The position numbers were made by a program, and so were the translations under genes. Positions 15,057 to 24,038 of a stretch of DNA of 64,000 nucleotides are shown here, piece by piece (the stretch's first letter is position 1; each line of letters opens with the position of its first letter). The DNA is from Chryseobacterium sp. ISL-80 (GTDB lineage Bacteria; Bacillota; Bacilli; Bacillales; Cytobacillaceae), in contig JAGGQZ010000017.1 in assembly GCA_018613055.1 (NCBI GenBank), forward strand, positions 161,614 to 225,613, in the 5' to 3' direction. The notes under the pieces are model-generated. The model did not search any database. It was not told the DNA's origin and was given only the letters and a program-made list of their open reading frames with translations.

Positions 15057-16095
15057 TCTTCTCACCCGCCACCACTAAAATTGGAACCTTGACCTCAAGC
15101 CTGGTCCCTTTATTTTCAACACTTACGATCTTCAATGTCCCGCCGATTTCCCCTGCACGTTCATGCATGTTCTGGAGCCCGTATGATCCCGCTTTTGCTT
15201 CGTCGACATTAAAGCCCATTCCGTCATCAACCACCCGCAAAATGACCTTATCATCACGATGGATCAGCAGCACTTCCAGCTGATCCGCCTTTGCATGGCG
15301 CAGCGTATTCGAAATCGACTCCTGCAAAATCCGGAACAGATGGTCCTCAACGCCCTTATCAAGCGGAAACGGCTCGACCTTCCAGTTGATATTCATGGTG
15401 ACTTTTTGTCTTAATTCGAGCAGCAGTTCCTCAATTCCTTCCTGCAGGCTCTTCCCTTTCAACGCGACCGGCCGGAGGTGCAGAAGCAGCGCTCTCATTT
15501 CAAGCTGCGATTGATGGATCATTTCCTCGACCATCTTCAGCTGCTTGGCTTCCCGTTCCTCTGAAGGTCCTTTTGTTTCATTGATCGCTGACATCAGCAT
15601 CGATGCCGCAAACAACTGCTGGCTGACCGAATCATGCAGCTCCCTAGCAAGCCTGTTGCGCTCCTGGGAAATGATCTCCTGGATCCGCGATTCCTGCTCC
15701 TCCGCTTTTTCGGTTGCGAGCCTTTGTGAAAGCATCGCTTTTTCTGAGATCTGTTTATACAGTTTGCTGACACGTTTCGAGACCGATGTGATTTCTGCGT
15801 ATGCCTGGTTTGCTTCAATTTCAGGCTGCTGCCCTTCCTCGAGCTGGAAGAGCCAGCTGTCCACCGTTTTGAACTGCTTGCGCCAGTATATGCCTGAAGC
15901 CATGCCAAACGCGATGCCAAGCACAACGCTGATGCTGAATGTGAAGATGACAAACGGAATGTCCATCAGCTCACGGTTCCATAAATCGGAAAAGCGAGCT
16001 GCAGGGAAAGCCAGCCAATAAGACAGTGTTAGCGCAATAAACGATATGATTCCAAAGGTCAACCCCCATAAGATTTGGCGCATGGCAGTTGTCAT
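15049..16095 (-). CDS. liaS: LiaS sensor histidine kinase
   Basis: 348 residues. Two N-terminal membrane helices (about 10-30 and 45-68) enclose a very short extracytoplasmic loop, as in intramembrane-sensing kinases. A HAMP-like region follows, then a HisKA_3 motif with the phosphorylated His ([20 protein letters not shown]) and a HATPase_c domain ([33 protein letters not shown]). It is LiaR's partner. The start codon overlaps the liaF stop (ATGA), indicating translational coupling. Confidence 0.93.
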   Translation of the reverse strand: MTTAMRQILWGLTFGIISFIALTLSYWLAFPAARFSDLWNRELMDIPFVIFTFSISVVLGIAFGMASGIYWRKQFKTVDSWLFQLEEGQQPEIEANQAYAEITSVSKRVSKLYKQISEKAMLSQRLATEKAEEQESRIQEIISQERNRLARELHDSVSQQLFAASMLMSAINETKGPSEEREAKQLKMVEEMIHQSQLEMRALLLHLRPVALKGKSLQEGIEELLLELRQKVTMNINWKVEPFPLDKGVEDHLFRILQESISNTLRHAKADQLEVLLIHRDDKVILRVVDDGMGFNVDEAKAGSYGLQNMHERAGEIGGTLKIVSVENKGTRLEVKVPILVVAGEKND

Positions 16096-16826
16096 ATGCG
16101 TTTCACCTCGATATTCCCGACGATCATCGAGGTAAAGATTTTCACCTTTTGCCCAGCGTCTTCATAGCCAGGTGTCTGCACGAATAGGCTTTGGTTCAGC
16201 ACCCTGCCTTCCTGATGTCCGAAAACTTCGGCAGAGCCGACAACCGATGAATGGCGGAGGGTGACTTCTACATCATATGGCACATACACCTTTACATTCC
16301 CGATGATATTCCTAATGAAAATCACTGTCTCGCCCTTTGGCAGCACCGTCAGGCTCAAGTCAATCACGTTGTCGCCAATTCCGGTCTGGATGTTGACATC
16401 ATCCCAATCATATACATGTGAAGGCGTTTCCTGATGTCCAAACAAGCGATTTTTAAAAAGCGGCGGTTTTTCAATCAGCATTTCCTGGCTGATTTCCTTC
16501 TCAGGCTCTTGTAAAACTGGCGTGATCATTTCGGGCTTCTTTTTTGACTGGATATACTGATAGACCAGATAGATCAGTACCGCCAACAGAAAAAACCTGA
16601 AGGTCATCATGCTGAAAACACTGCTCAGGAAAAAGAATAACCCAGCCCAGAACAGTGCCTTTCCTGATTTTTTCGGCATTAAAGAGCGTCCGAAGTAGAT
16701 CATCGCTCCACTTGCCAAAAGGGAGAAAATCAGCCCTTCATTGAAAAAAGAAACTTCCAGCAAAAGCAGGATGACTCCGGTAATCACAATCCAGCTGACA
16801 TAATCATTTTTCATATTTTTCAACAT
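16092..16826 (-). CDS. liaF: LiaF, membrane inhibitor of LiaRS
   Basis: 244 residues. N-terminal hydrophobic segments (about 10-100) and a C-terminal cell wall-active antibiotics response domain (DUF2154-type) with NVIGNVKVYVPYDVEVTLRH and [13 protein letters not shown]. LiaF keeps LiaS in its phosphatase state without stress. It directly precedes liaS with a 4-bp overlap. The start is the ATG behind GAAGGGGG. Confidence 0.92.
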   Translation of the reverse strand: MLKNMKNDYVSWIVITGVILLLLEVSFFNEGLIFSLLASGAMIYFGRSLMPKKSGKALFWAGLFFFLSSVFSMMTFRFFLLAVLIYLVYQYIQSKKKPEMITPVLQEPEKEISQEMLIEKPPLFKNRLFGHQETPSHVYDWDDVNIQTGIGDNVIDLSLTVLPKGETVIFIRNIIGNVKVYVPYDVEVTLRHSSVVGSAEVFGHQEGRVLNQSLFVQTPGYEDAGQKVKIFTSMIVGNIEVKRI

Positions 16827-16906
16827 GCTGTTTTCCCCCTTCCGTTAAATTATTTGGGATTATGTTTAGAGTGGAATAAAGTTGAAGTTCAAAAGAGGTG
16901 ATATCC

Positions 16907-16932
16907 AAAAGGCGCAGCTGCCTGCGCCTTTA
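16907..16932. terminator. Hairpin between liaH and liaF
   Basis: AAAGGCGCA/TGCGCCTTT stem with a short loop in the 127-bp liaH-liaF gap, T-rich on both sides. It may partially terminate transcription so that liaIH is made in excess of liaFSR, as known from B. subtilis. Confidence 0.7.
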
Positions 16933-16953
16933 TAGAATACCATGTTTTGCCTA

Positions 16954-17598
16954 TTAAATAGTATGGGTTTCTTCATTTTTGTACTCTTTTTCAAGCTGAG
17001 CAATCCTTGCGTCAATCGTATTCCGGTGATAGTTGCTGTTCACCTTTTCTTCTAGCTGATCAAGGTAGGTTTCCATATCTGTGAACTTAGAATAGGCTTT
17101 GTCGGAGCCGTTGCTGTGGTCAAGCACCTGGTCCATCCGGTAGTTGGCACGAGTTACATTTTCACGGCCCATCAATTCGAGACGGCGGATGTGCATATCT
17201 TTCAATCGATGCTTCATGTCTTCATATTTACGTTCGAGCTCCATTTGCTGCTTGCCCGCATTTTCCATCGCTTCCTTCAGCCTAGCCGCGCGTTCTTCGT
17301 ATTGAACCTGCTCCCTGCTGGCAAACTCCTGAAGTTCCGCTTCCCCGGCTCTCATCGCGATTTCCGTCTGATGCTTCCGTTTTTCTGCCATTTCAAGTGC
17401 CTGCTGGTATTCACGGGCAAACCGTTCCTTCAGCTGGCCCTGACGCTCAAGCAGCTTCCTGACCTTTTCCGTTTCTGCTTCACATTCGCGAAGATACTGG
17501 TTCAGCAGCGCTATCGGGTTCTTTTTTTCCTTCTGGTCCAGTGCCTCATGTAGATCTGACATAACAGTGTTTTTGATTCTTGTTAATAGATTAGCCAT
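16954..17598 (-). CDS. liaH: LiaH, PspA/IM30 family protein
   Basis: 214 residues, almost entirely predicted coiled coil: NLLTRIKNTVMSDLHEALDQ at the N-terminus, PIALLNQYLRECEAETEKVR, then long Arg/Glu-rich helices to about residue 150. This is the PspA/LiaH architecture, which forms large oligomers that protect the membrane under envelope stress. Order liaI-liaH-hairpin-liaF-liaS-liaR; liaG of B. subtilis is absent from this locus. Confidence 0.93.
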   Translation of the reverse strand: MANLLTRIKNTVMSDLHEALDQKEKKNPIALLNQYLRECEAETEKVRKLLERQGQLKERFAREYQQALEMAEKRKHQTEIAMRAGEAELQEFASREQVQYEERAARLKEAMENAGKQQMELERKYEDMKHRLKDMHIRRLELMGRENVTRANYRMDQVLDHSNGSDKAYSKFTDMETYLDQLEEKVNSNYHRNTIDARIAQLEKEYKNEETHTI

Positions 17599-17642
17599 TT
17601 ACAATCTCTCCTTTTTTTCGTGTAATTTAGTATTTCGAAAGC

Positions 17643-17993
17643 CTAGTTATTTTTTAATTCTGCCCATTGCTTTTCGAAGTTGACGAATGGATCGTTGTCT
17701 TCTTTGATTGCCTCATCTTTTTTGTCCCAGTTCTTGTAAACAAGGTAAAGGACGTATGCAGCTGCGATTCCCAGGATGGCAGGTACGTTTGAAGCTGTGG
17801 CCATCAGGATGATGAACCCGGCTATTCCCCAGCCGATTTTTCCAGCTGTCGAGTGAGTCTTTAAAAATTGCTTGATGACAAAGTAGAGCACCAGCAAGCT
17901 TACGCCGAGACCAACAAGCGGACCAAGGTTTGACATCAGCACCATGGCAGCGATGAAACCGGCAAGCAGTAAACCAATTTTTTTCATGTTCAA
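17643..17993 (-). CDS. liaI: LiaI-like membrane protein
   Basis: 116 residues with about four hydrophobic segments (KIGLLLAGFIAAMVLMSNLG, LGVSLLVLYFVIKQF, GKIGWGIAGFIILMATASNV, LGIAAAYVLYLVYKNW) and a charged C-terminal tail. First gene of the lia operon, 45 bp before liaH. In B. subtilis LiaI is the membrane anchor of LiaH; this protein fits that role but resembles the Listeria Lmo0954-type family and is longer than the B. subtilis version. AGGAGG lies before the ATG. Confidence 0.8.
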   Translation of the reverse strand: MNMKKIGLLLAGFIAAMVLMSNLGPLVGLGVSLLVLYFVIKQFLKTHSTAGKIGWGIAGFIILMATASNVPAILGIAAAYVLYLVYKNWDKKDEAIKEDNDPFVNFEKQWAELKNN

Positions 17994-18126
17994 TTCCTCC
18001 TTATCTCTTATGTACTCATCTTACCTCTGCCGCAAAAAATCCATAACGTGCCTGAGCTTGATTTTAAGGTAGGTCCTGAGGCTTAGCAGGATACCGGACC
18101 GGTCGTCCCTCTTGCGTTTCCGTCCA

Positions 18127-18165
18127 TAAAAAATACCCTGGTGACAGCTTCACCGGGGTATTTCT
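18127..18165 (-). terminator. Terminator of the LysM-CAP gene
   Basis: AATACCC(T/C)GGTGA paired with TCACCGGGGTATT, T run on the minus strand, directly after the stop. Confidence 0.85.
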
Positions 18166-18173
18166 TCCGTTCC

Positions 18174-18782
18174 TTATTTTGCGATAAACATCTGGGTCCA
18201 ATAATGCCCATAATTCCCGCCTGTTGCATGCCCGACGCCAATGTGGGTGTATGCAGGGCTGAGGATATTCTTGCGATGTCCGGGGCTGTTCATCCACGAT
18301 TGGACTACTTCATTTGGAGTCCTCTGCCCAGCTGCTATGTTTTCAGCGGCACTTCGGTAGTTGACGCCAAAATTCCTCATCATGGTGAACGGACTGCCGT
18401 ATGTAGGGCTTGTATGAGAAAAATAACTTTTATCTCTCATCTCTGCAGATTTGTATCGCGCAACTCTTGAAAGCTGCCAATCGGCTGCCAGCGGCTTCAG
18501 TCCATTCTTCGCCCGCTCCTGGTTCGTCAGCTGGATGACCTGGCTTTCGATACTCTTTGTCGCGCTTAGATTAGGAATATTGACCCTCTGCCCAGGATAG
18601 ATCAAGCTAGGATTCTTGAATTGCGGGTTAGCACCGATGATTTCCGAAAGGCCAACCTTGAACCTGACGGATATTTCCCATAAAGAGTCCCCCTCCTTAA
18701 CCGTATAGACCTGCTGTGCGAACGATACAGTGGGAATAGCCATACACATTAAAACAAGGGCCAGTATGATCTTTTTTACCAT
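18174..18782 (-). CDS. Secreted LysM-CAP domain protein (SafA/YkwD-like)
   Basis: About 202 residues. Signal peptide to about residue 23 (ending SFA). One LysM (QVYTVKEGDSLWEISVRFKV, ending YPGQRVNIP) binds peptidoglycan. Then a CAP/SCP-like domain: LTNQERAKNGLKPL, YFSHTSPTYGSPFTMM, AAENIAAGQRTPNEVVQSW, SPGHRKNIL and a final GHYWTQMF with the usual His and Glu residues. It is typical of Bacillus sporulation or spore-coat-associated CAP proteins. The ATG at 18782 is seven bases after GAGGAGG. The enzymatic role of bacterial CAP domains is unresolved. Confidence 0.87.
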   Translation of the reverse strand: MVKKIILALVLMCMAIPTVSFAQQVYTVKEGDSLWEISVRFKVGLSEIIGANPQFKNPSLIYPGQRVNIPNLSATKSIESQVIQLTNQERAKNGLKPLAADWQLSRVARYKSAEMRDKSYFSHTSPTYGSPFTMMRNFGVNYRSAAENIAAGQRTPNEVVQSWMNSPGHRKNILSPAYTHIGVGHATGGNYGHYWTQMFIAK

Positions 18783-18905
18783 ATCCACTCCTCCTCAACT
18801 GATAGGATGAGAATATTTGATAAAAATATACAGTTGAATCTTGAACTTACAAGAAAACATCACTTTAACGATGCATATAGTTTTATCAAGGGAGGAATGA
18901 GGATT

Positions 18906-19049
18906 ATGGGATATCTATGGGTTATAACGATCGGTTATGTCATTTGTCTCGGCCTGCTTGGCGGCACTTTAATGTTTTTCATTACCTCTGCTTTTGATTT
19001 CGATGATGCAAGCCGGATCGATTTACTGGATACAAGGGAAAAAGAATAG
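18906..19049 (+). CDS. Small single-pass membrane protein
   Basis: 47 residues from the ATG at 18906, ten bases after GGGAGG; an ATG at 18897 is too close to that site. A hydrophobic helix (LWVITIGYVICLGLLGGTLM) precedes an acidic cytoplasmic tail (FDDASRIDLLDTREKE). It has its own downstream terminator. No family was recognised. Confidence 0.65.
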   Translation: MGYLWVITIGYVICLGLLGGTLMFFITSAFDFDDASRIDLLDTREKE

Positions 19050-19050
19050 C

Positions 19051-19086
19051 AAAAGCTGGCTGCTAAATTGATGCAGCCAGCTTTTT
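19051..19086 (+). terminator. Intrinsic terminator
   Basis: 13-bp stem AAAAGCTGGCTGC/GCAGCCAGCTTTT with a 9-base loop and T run. Confidence 0.92.
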
Positions 19087-19098
19087 AAATTGTGCCCA

Positions 19099-19131
19099 TA
19101 AAAAAAGCTGCCAAATGGCAGCCTTTTTTAT
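19099..19131. terminator. Terminator of the convergent stress gene
   Basis: AAAAAGGCTGCCA/TGGCAGCTTTTT on the minus strand, directly after the general stress protein gene. Confidence 0.9.
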
Positions 19132-19134
19132 GAA

Positions 19135-19713
19135 TTAAAAGTCACGTGTGTTGTCAAAACGAGTGTTGGCAGGGTTGTCCGAAGTGAGCGGTGCATCAAC
19201 AGGGTTGTTCGTTCTTGTTCCGTCCAAACCAGCTGTTGTCGTTGTCGTCCCATCGTTCAGGCCAACTCTGTTCTCGTCACGCTCGACGACTACAAGGATT
19301 TTACCTTCTTTTACATAGCCTTCATAGCGTTCTGCTTCATCTTCCGGAATACCCATTCCGATCAATGCTCCGGCCAATCCGCCGGCACCTGCGCCTACTG
19401 CAGCACCTGTAAGTGTCGCAGCAATCGGGCCTGCAGCCACGATTGGGCCGATTCCAGGAATCGCTAGTGCTCCGATGCCTGCCAGTAATCCAGTAAGGCC
19501 GCCCAATATGCCGCCTGTTGCCGCACCTGCAGCAAGACCTTCCTCAGTCTTTGTACCGGTTGCTTCGTTTACGTGATCAACCTCTTCGTCGTTTTTACTA
19601 ATAACAGAGATATCATCGGTATTGTACCCTTGCCTCTTCAGGTCCTCAACGGCCTGGATTGCGTCTTGCTCGTTATCATATACTCCAACAAGATGTTTTT
19701 CATGTTCAAACAT
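19135..19713 (-). CDS. General stress protein (YflT/GSP17M-like)
   Basis: 192 residues. The N-terminal YflT domain (HLVGVYDNEQDAIQAVEDLK, DDISVISKN) is followed by a Gly/Ala-rich hydrophobic region (about 70-125, alternating GILGGLTGLLAGIGALAIPG) and a polar Thr/Asn-rich tail. B. subtilis YflT-type proteins belong to the sigma-B regulon, and a good sigma-B-type promoter sits upstream here. Possibly membrane-associated through the Gly-rich part. Biochemical function unknown. Confidence 0.85.
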   Translation of the reverse strand: MFEHEKHLVGVYDNEQDAIQAVEDLKRQGYNTDDISVISKNDEEVDHVNEATGTKTEEGLAAGAATGGILGGLTGLLAGIGALAIPGIGPIVAAGPIAATLTGAAVGAGAGGLAGALIGMGIPEDEAERYEGYVKEGKILVVVERDENRVGLNDGTTTTTAGLDGTRTNNPVDAPLTSDNPANTRFDNTRDF

Positions 19714-19750
19714 AATAAAAGCCTCCTTTAGACGAGTAGTCCTTTTAAAG

Positions 19751-19775
19751 ATACCCGCATACAGGAGGTGTAAAC
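19751..19775 (-). promoter_or_regulatory. Sigma-B-type promoter of the general stress gene
   Basis: On the minus strand GTTTAC (19775-19770), 13-bp spacer, GGGTAT (19756-19751), 37 bp upstream of the ATG. Confidence 0.72.
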
Positions 19776-19789
19776 CTGATGTCGAACGA

Positions 19790-21085
19790 TTATTGGCGGT
19801 GAGTATAGACGGATACGGTTTTGTTCAACAACGAAGAGACTTGTGTCAGGTTCTCAGCCGTCAAGGTCAATTCCCTGACTGTCTCTCCCTGATTTTCAAA
19901 TCCTGCAGCCATTTCAGCAATTCCGGCTGCATTTGTTTGCAAAATGGCATTCGTTTCATGATTCATCGTCAATAATTTATCTGTCTGCTGATTCAAATCT
20001 GCAGTGTACTGGCTGATGGTGCCAATTTCATCCTGGATGGACAGAATCCCTTCCCGCATCTCATTATATTGGATTTGGACATTGCCGAATAACTTGCTGC
20101 CCTTTTGTACTTCCACGCTTCCGCCAGACATGACATCCACCATTTGTTTAATGTCGCTGCGGACGACCTCGATCGTTTCCTGGATCTGCCGGGATGCTTG
20201 AAGCGATTGTTCAGCCAATAGTCGCACTTCACCGGCTACGACAGCAAACCCCTTCCCCTGCTCCCCGGCACGCGCAGCTTCGATGGCCGCGTTCAATGCC
20301 AGCAGATTCGTTTGGTTGGCAATTCCGGAAATGATACTGACGATCTCATCGATTTTATTCGTTTTTTCAGCCAGTGATTCAGCATCCCTGGCAGCCTGTC
20401 TCGTAATCTGATCCATGTGCCCGACCTGTTTGCTCGTTTCACTGATGAGTCTCTGGCCTTCTTCACTTTTCACAGCATTGGTCATGGACATTGTTTCAAT
20501 CATATTGGATAGTTGAGCAATCTCGCTGATTCTTTGCACCATATTATCAACAATATCACTCAGCACAACCGAATGGCCCTGCTGCTGTTCAGCGCCGGCA
20601 GAGACTTGAAGAATGGAAGCTTTGATTCTCTCGCTTTCATTTTCATGGACCTGAGAACTCTCGAATAGCTTTCTTGCAGATTCATGCAGAACCTGCGTAT
20701 TATCCTGGCATTGAGCTACGAGATGCCGTAATTGACTGATCATCTCAGCAAAATGGGAGGTCAGCTTCCCAATCTCATCACTTGAATCACTTGCCAGTTT
20801 CACCGCCAGATCGCCCTGAACAATTCTCTGTGTCGCTTGTGTGAGGCGATCGATGGGCTTAAAGACCCTTTTGAATAAAATAATAATGAAAACAAGGCAG
20901 CCTATCGAGATGAGCGATCCCGCAATGGCTGTCGAGTACATACTCCTGGATACCAGTTCGGCCGTATCAGAGTCTCCTTTGAATGAATTCAGCAGATAAA
21001 AATTGTACATTGTCGAAATGGCATAAACAAAAAATAACATGCCAAAAAAGGCAAACACCTTTGTTTTTAACGAAAGGTCCCGCAT
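19790..21085 (-). CDS. Methyl-accepting chemotaxis protein
   Basis: 431 residues. Two membrane helices (about 8-30 and 50-70) enclose only ~18 extracellular residues, so there is no classical extracellular ligand domain. HAMP ([20 protein letters not shown]) follows, then a long signalling coiled coil with the invariant hairpin tip ([40 protein letters not shown]). It would signal to CheA/CheW and may sense a membrane or cytoplasmic cue. Monocistronic. Confidence 0.92.
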   Translation of the reverse strand: MRDLSLKTKVFAFFGMLFFVYAISTMYNFYLLNSFKGDSDTAELVSRSMYSTAIAGSLISIGCLVFIIILFKRVFKPIDRLTQATQRIVQGDLAVKLASDSSDEIGKLTSHFAEMISQLRHLVAQCQDNTQVLHESARKLFESSQVHENESERIKASILQVSAGAEQQQGHSVVLSDIVDNMVQRISEIAQLSNMIETMSMTNAVKSEEGQRLISETSKQVGHMDQITRQAARDAESLAEKTNKIDEIVSIISGIANQTNLLALNAAIEAARAGEQGKGFAVVAGEVRLLAEQSLQASRQIQETIEVVRSDIKQMVDVMSGGSVEVQKGSKLFGNVQIQYNEMREGILSIQDEIGTISQYTADLNQQTDKLLTMNHETNAILQTNAAGIAEMAAGFENQGETVRELTLTAENLTQVSSLLNKTVSVYTHRQ

Positions 21086-21100
21086 ACTATCCTCTCCTGT

Positions 21101-21128
21101 AAAATCCCCAGCGCGAACACTGGGGATG
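21101..21128 (-). terminator. Terminator of the PLP-enzyme gene
   Basis: ATCCCCAG/CTGGGGAT stem with an 8-base loop and TTTTAC on the minus strand, between the PLP enzyme and the chemoreceptor. Confidence 0.8.
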
Positions 21129-21175
21129 AATGATCTCTCTATAATAATATCGGCATTTCCGGAAAATTTTTCATC

Positions 21176-22318
21176 TTACTCAACAGCTTTTGCCAAGGCG
21201 GCTTCAAACTGGGAAACGATATCCTCTCCGTGCTCGATTCCGACCGAAATCCTTACCAGGCGATAAGTGATGCCAAGTTCGGCCTGCGCCTCAGGAGGGA
21301 GTGCGCGATGGGAGGTTTTCAGCGGGTGGGAAACGGTGGTTTCAACGCCTGCCAGTGTCGGAACGATTTTTACCCAGCCAAGCGATTTGAAAAACTGGTC
21401 TGTATCCACATGCCCCGCTAGCTCGATCGATACCATGGCCCCAAAGCCATGTTCAGCTTCTGCGAATGGATAATAAACCTTTGCGACTTGCTTATTTTCA
21501 CGCAGACGATCAGCAAGCAATCTCGCATTCTCAGATTGAGCCTTCATCCTTAAAGCCAGCGTCTTCAAGCCCCTGCATGTCAGCCATGCTTCAAACGGAC
21601 TCAGATTCGCCCCGAGGTTGACGATTCTCGCCCGTGCTTCGGTAATCAGTTCTTTCCTGCCAGCGATGACGCCGGAAGTGACATCGCTATGGCCGCCAAT
21701 GTATTTTGTCGCACTGTGGACCACAAGATCAGCACCGAGCTCATATGGACGGACATGGAGCGGAGTCGCAAACGTATTATCAACTAATACAACGAGGTTC
21801 CTCTTCTTTGCCAGCGCGATGACTTCATCCAGCTTTTCAACGCGGAGCAGCGGATTTGTGATCGACTCTGTGTATAGAAGCTTCGTATTAGGCTTGATGG
21901 CGTTTGTGACATTGCCCAAATCCGAGAACGGCACGAATGTCGTTTCAATCCCGAAGCGCTCGAGCTCTGCTTTTAGCATATGGAAGCTTCCGCCATATAC
22001 ATCATCCGCGGCCACAATATGGTCGCCGCTTTTCACCACTGCCAGGACACCTGCCAAAATTGCAGCCAAGCCTGAAGAAGCTGCCACACCATCCTCGGCA
22101 TGCTCAAGAGCCGCTACCGCTTGTCCGAGTTCATCCGTATTCGGATTGCCAACCCTGGAGTACAGATAATTCCCCTCACCCTGATAAAAACCCTCAAGTT
22201 CATCAAGATCCTTAAAAGTAAAAGCCGAAGTCTGGTAAATCGGCGTCGCCTTGCTTTTAATTCCCTGCTGCTTCGTATGTACTGAATGAAGTACTTCCGT
22301 TTCAAACCTGTTGTTCAT
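21176..22318 (-). CDS. Cys/Met-metabolism PLP-dependent enzyme (SAM-riboswitch controlled)
   Basis: About 380 residues, fold type I PLP enzyme of the cystathionine gamma-synthase/beta-lyase/methionine gamma-lyase family: YSRVGNPNTDEL, AASSGLAAILAGV, and the PLP lysine in VVHSATKYIGGHSDVTSG. The upstream S-box shows control by S-adenosylmethionine, placing it in methionine/homocysteine metabolism. Exact reaction (MetI-, MetC- or gamma-lyase-like) cannot be assigned. The ATG at 22318 is five bases after AGGTGG; the upstream GTG (22327) is less likely. Confidence 0.87.
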   Translation of the reverse strand: MNNRFETEVLHSVHTKQQGIKSKATPIYQTSAFTFKDLDELEGFYQGEGNYLYSRVGNPNTDELGQAVAALEHAEDGVAASSGLAAILAGVLAVVKSGDHIVAADDVYGGSFHMLKAELERFGIETTFVPFSDLGNVTNAIKPNTKLLYTESITNPLLRVEKLDEVIALAKKRNLVVLVDNTFATPLHVRPYELGADLVVHSATKYIGGHSDVTSGVIAGRKELITEARARIVNLGANLSPFEAWLTCRGLKTLALRMKAQSENARLLADRLRENKQVAKVYYPFAEAEHGFGAMVSIELAGHVDTDQFFKSLGWVKIVPTLAGVETTVSHPLKTSHRALPPEAQAELGITYRLVRISVGIEHGEDIVSQFEAALAKAVE

Positions 22319-22346
22319 TTCATCCACCTGCTTTTATAAAATATAA

Positions 22347-22372
22347 AAACCTCTCCAAATAAGGAGAGGTTT
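22347..22372 (-). terminator. Expression-platform terminator of the SAM riboswitch
   Basis: AAACCTCTCC/GGAGAGGTTT stem followed on the minus strand by TTTTATATTTTAT, between the aptamer and the PLP-enzyme start. Confidence 0.88.
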
Positions 22373-22384
22373 CAACTGCTCAGC

Positions 22385-22489
22385 CTCTCTTATCTTCAGA
22401 AATCGTTCTTCAGGAATTAGCACCTTTCTAATAGAAAGAAGGTTGCCGGGCTTCGCAGGGCCTGTCCCTCCGCCACTCTGGATAAGAGT
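22385..22489 (-). ncRNA. SAM-I (S-box) riboswitch
   Basis: The minus strand shows the S-box core in order: CTCTTATC (P1), AGAGTGGCGGAGGGAC, GGCCCTGCGAAGCCCGGCAAC, a short variable P3 hairpin, AAGGTGCTAATTCC, and the closing GATAAGAGAG of P1. A terminator follows at 22347-22372. High SAM stabilises the aptamer and terminates transcription of the PLP-enzyme gene. Confidence 0.96.
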
Positions 22490-22576
22490 TATTCATTTAA
22501 AATCAATAATATTAGCTGAAGTATATCAATATCGCTGTAAACTCGTCAATGAACGATTTTCAAAAGATTTGTGAAG

Positions 22577-23863
22577 TCAGTCCTCGGGATCACTGTCAAG
22601 CAAATCCCATGGTGTGATGACACCGATTGGCTTTCCGTGGCGGTCGCCCGTTTCCGTGATGATGACCGCCTGGAGCTTCTTGCCCCTCGTATGGTAACGC
22701 TCGAATAATTCCTCAATATGGTATAAAGATGCTTCCTCATCCACAAACGTGACGAAATAATTTTTCCCCTTCGTCAGCAATTCTTTGATCTGAACATTTT
22801 CAAAATGAACGACACTGTCGGAAAAATGCTTCGCCATCCACTGGATGATCTCCGTCGAAGTCAGCAGGGCTACATATTTATCTTCCTTGTCATATACCGG
22901 GAATCTCGTAAAATCAAACTTGTTGATGACCTTAAGCACATCTTTAAGATAAGCATCTTCATAATAGTAAAACACCGGACTGGTCGCGATTGATAACGCC
23001 GTCTGCGGCTTCTCGAACTCCTTCGCGATTTCCTCAATCCGCTCAACCACCTCAATATGCGGCTCAGCAATATAATAGTCCGCATTCACCCGCTCATGGA
23101 CAATCGCATTCCGCAGCTTGGCAAACTGATGCAGCTCACTTTTATACTTGCGGACCAATGAATGATTCTTATAGCCAGAGTACAGCAGCTCGACAAACGC
23201 ATCGCTGTCCGTCCCCTTCACCATTTCCTTCAGCGCTTTATGGATTCGGTTAAAAGCCGTCTCAAACTTGCCGGACTGTTCTTTGTGCTTTACCCCCTGG
23301 TTTTCAGAAGAGGCCTGAGGATCAGAAGTTTTTTGCGGTTTTTCATTGCCGTTGTTTTGTTTTTTTGATTTGTCGCTGTTTTGGTTTGTGGCTTTTGTGC
23401 TGTTCTGATTCGTTGATTTAGCGTTAGCTTGGGTTGTTGTTTTGCTGTTGTTTTGATTTGGTGTTTTATCGTTATCTTGGTTTGATGCTTTGCTGTTGTT
23501 TTGTTTTAGTGTTTTACCGTTATCTTGATTAGTTGCTTTGCTGTTGTTTTGTTTTGTTGTTTTACTGTTATCTTTAGTGGTTATTTTGCTGCTTCTTTGT
23601 TTTGATGTTTTACCTTGATCTTGGTTTGTTGCTTTGCTTCTATTCTGCTTTGTTGTTTTGCTGGTATCTTTTTTCGGCAGATCGTCAACGTTCTCATCGA
23701 CACGCTTGAGGCGGTTATCGTCTACTGCCGGTCTTGGATTGGTGCGAAGATATGAGTTGTTGCCGCGATTTTTATTCGTTTTTCTGTTGTGTTGATCTTT
23801 CCTTTTTTTCGATGTGGTCTGTTGCTTGTTGGATCTATGTTTAACCTGAGTTTCGTTAGCCAA
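22577..23863 (-). CDS. HEPN-like/CBS fusion protein with octapeptide repeats
   Basis: About 428 residues. A basic N-terminus is followed by a disordered tract (about residues 80-185, counted from the upstream ATG) of roughly 13 octapeptides of type SK(T/A)TKQNN. A helical domain follows (FETAFNRIHKALKEMVKGTD to about 300) containing LRNAIVHER, which fits the HEPN R-X4-H motif. Then two CBS domains (FYYYEDAYLKDVLKVINKFD, YVALLTSTEIIQWMA; SLYHIEELFERYHTRGKKLQ, PIGVITPWDLL). CBS pairs bind adenosyl nucleotides. TTG at 23863 is preferred because GGAGGG lies six bases before it; the upstream ATG (23902) has a poor site. Nuclease activity is speculative. Confidence 0.75.
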   Translation of the reverse strand: MANETQVKHRSNKQQTTSKKRKDQHNRKTNKNRGNNSYLRTNPRPAVDDNRLKRVDENVDDLPKKDTSKTTKQNRSKATNQDQGKTSKQRSSKITTKDNSKTTKQNNSKATNQDNGKTLKQNNSKASNQDNDKTPNQNNSKTTTQANAKSTNQNSTKATNQNSDKSKKQNNGNEKPQKTSDPQASSENQGVKHKEQSGKFETAFNRIHKALKEMVKGTDSDAFVELLYSGYKNHSLVRKYKSELHQFAKLRNAIVHERVNADYYIAEPHIEVVERIEEIAKEFEKPQTALSIATSPVFYYYEDAYLKDVLKVINKFDFTRFPVYDKEDKYVALLTSTEIIQWMAKHFSDSVVHFENVQIKELLTKGKNYFVTFVDEEASLYHIEELFERYHTRGKKLQAVIITETGDRHGKPIGVITPWDLLDSDPED

Positions 23864-24038
23864 AATGGTCCCTCCGTTGTTTCGAATCACTTCCCTACTC
23901 ATTACCCCAAAACGTACTTTTACTAATCATGGATATATCATGTAGAATTTCCAGATGACTTTTAAGTTTGATACAATAAGTATAGTACATACAATGCAAT
24001 TAGATAGTAGATTTTTATAGAAAAGGGTTTGATATTCA

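Noticed and set aside
18064-18297. Minus-strand open frame between liaI and the LysM-CAP gene
   Set aside because: It overlaps the CAP gene and its terminator, has no ribosome-binding site and encodes an Arg/Pro-rich non-family sequence.
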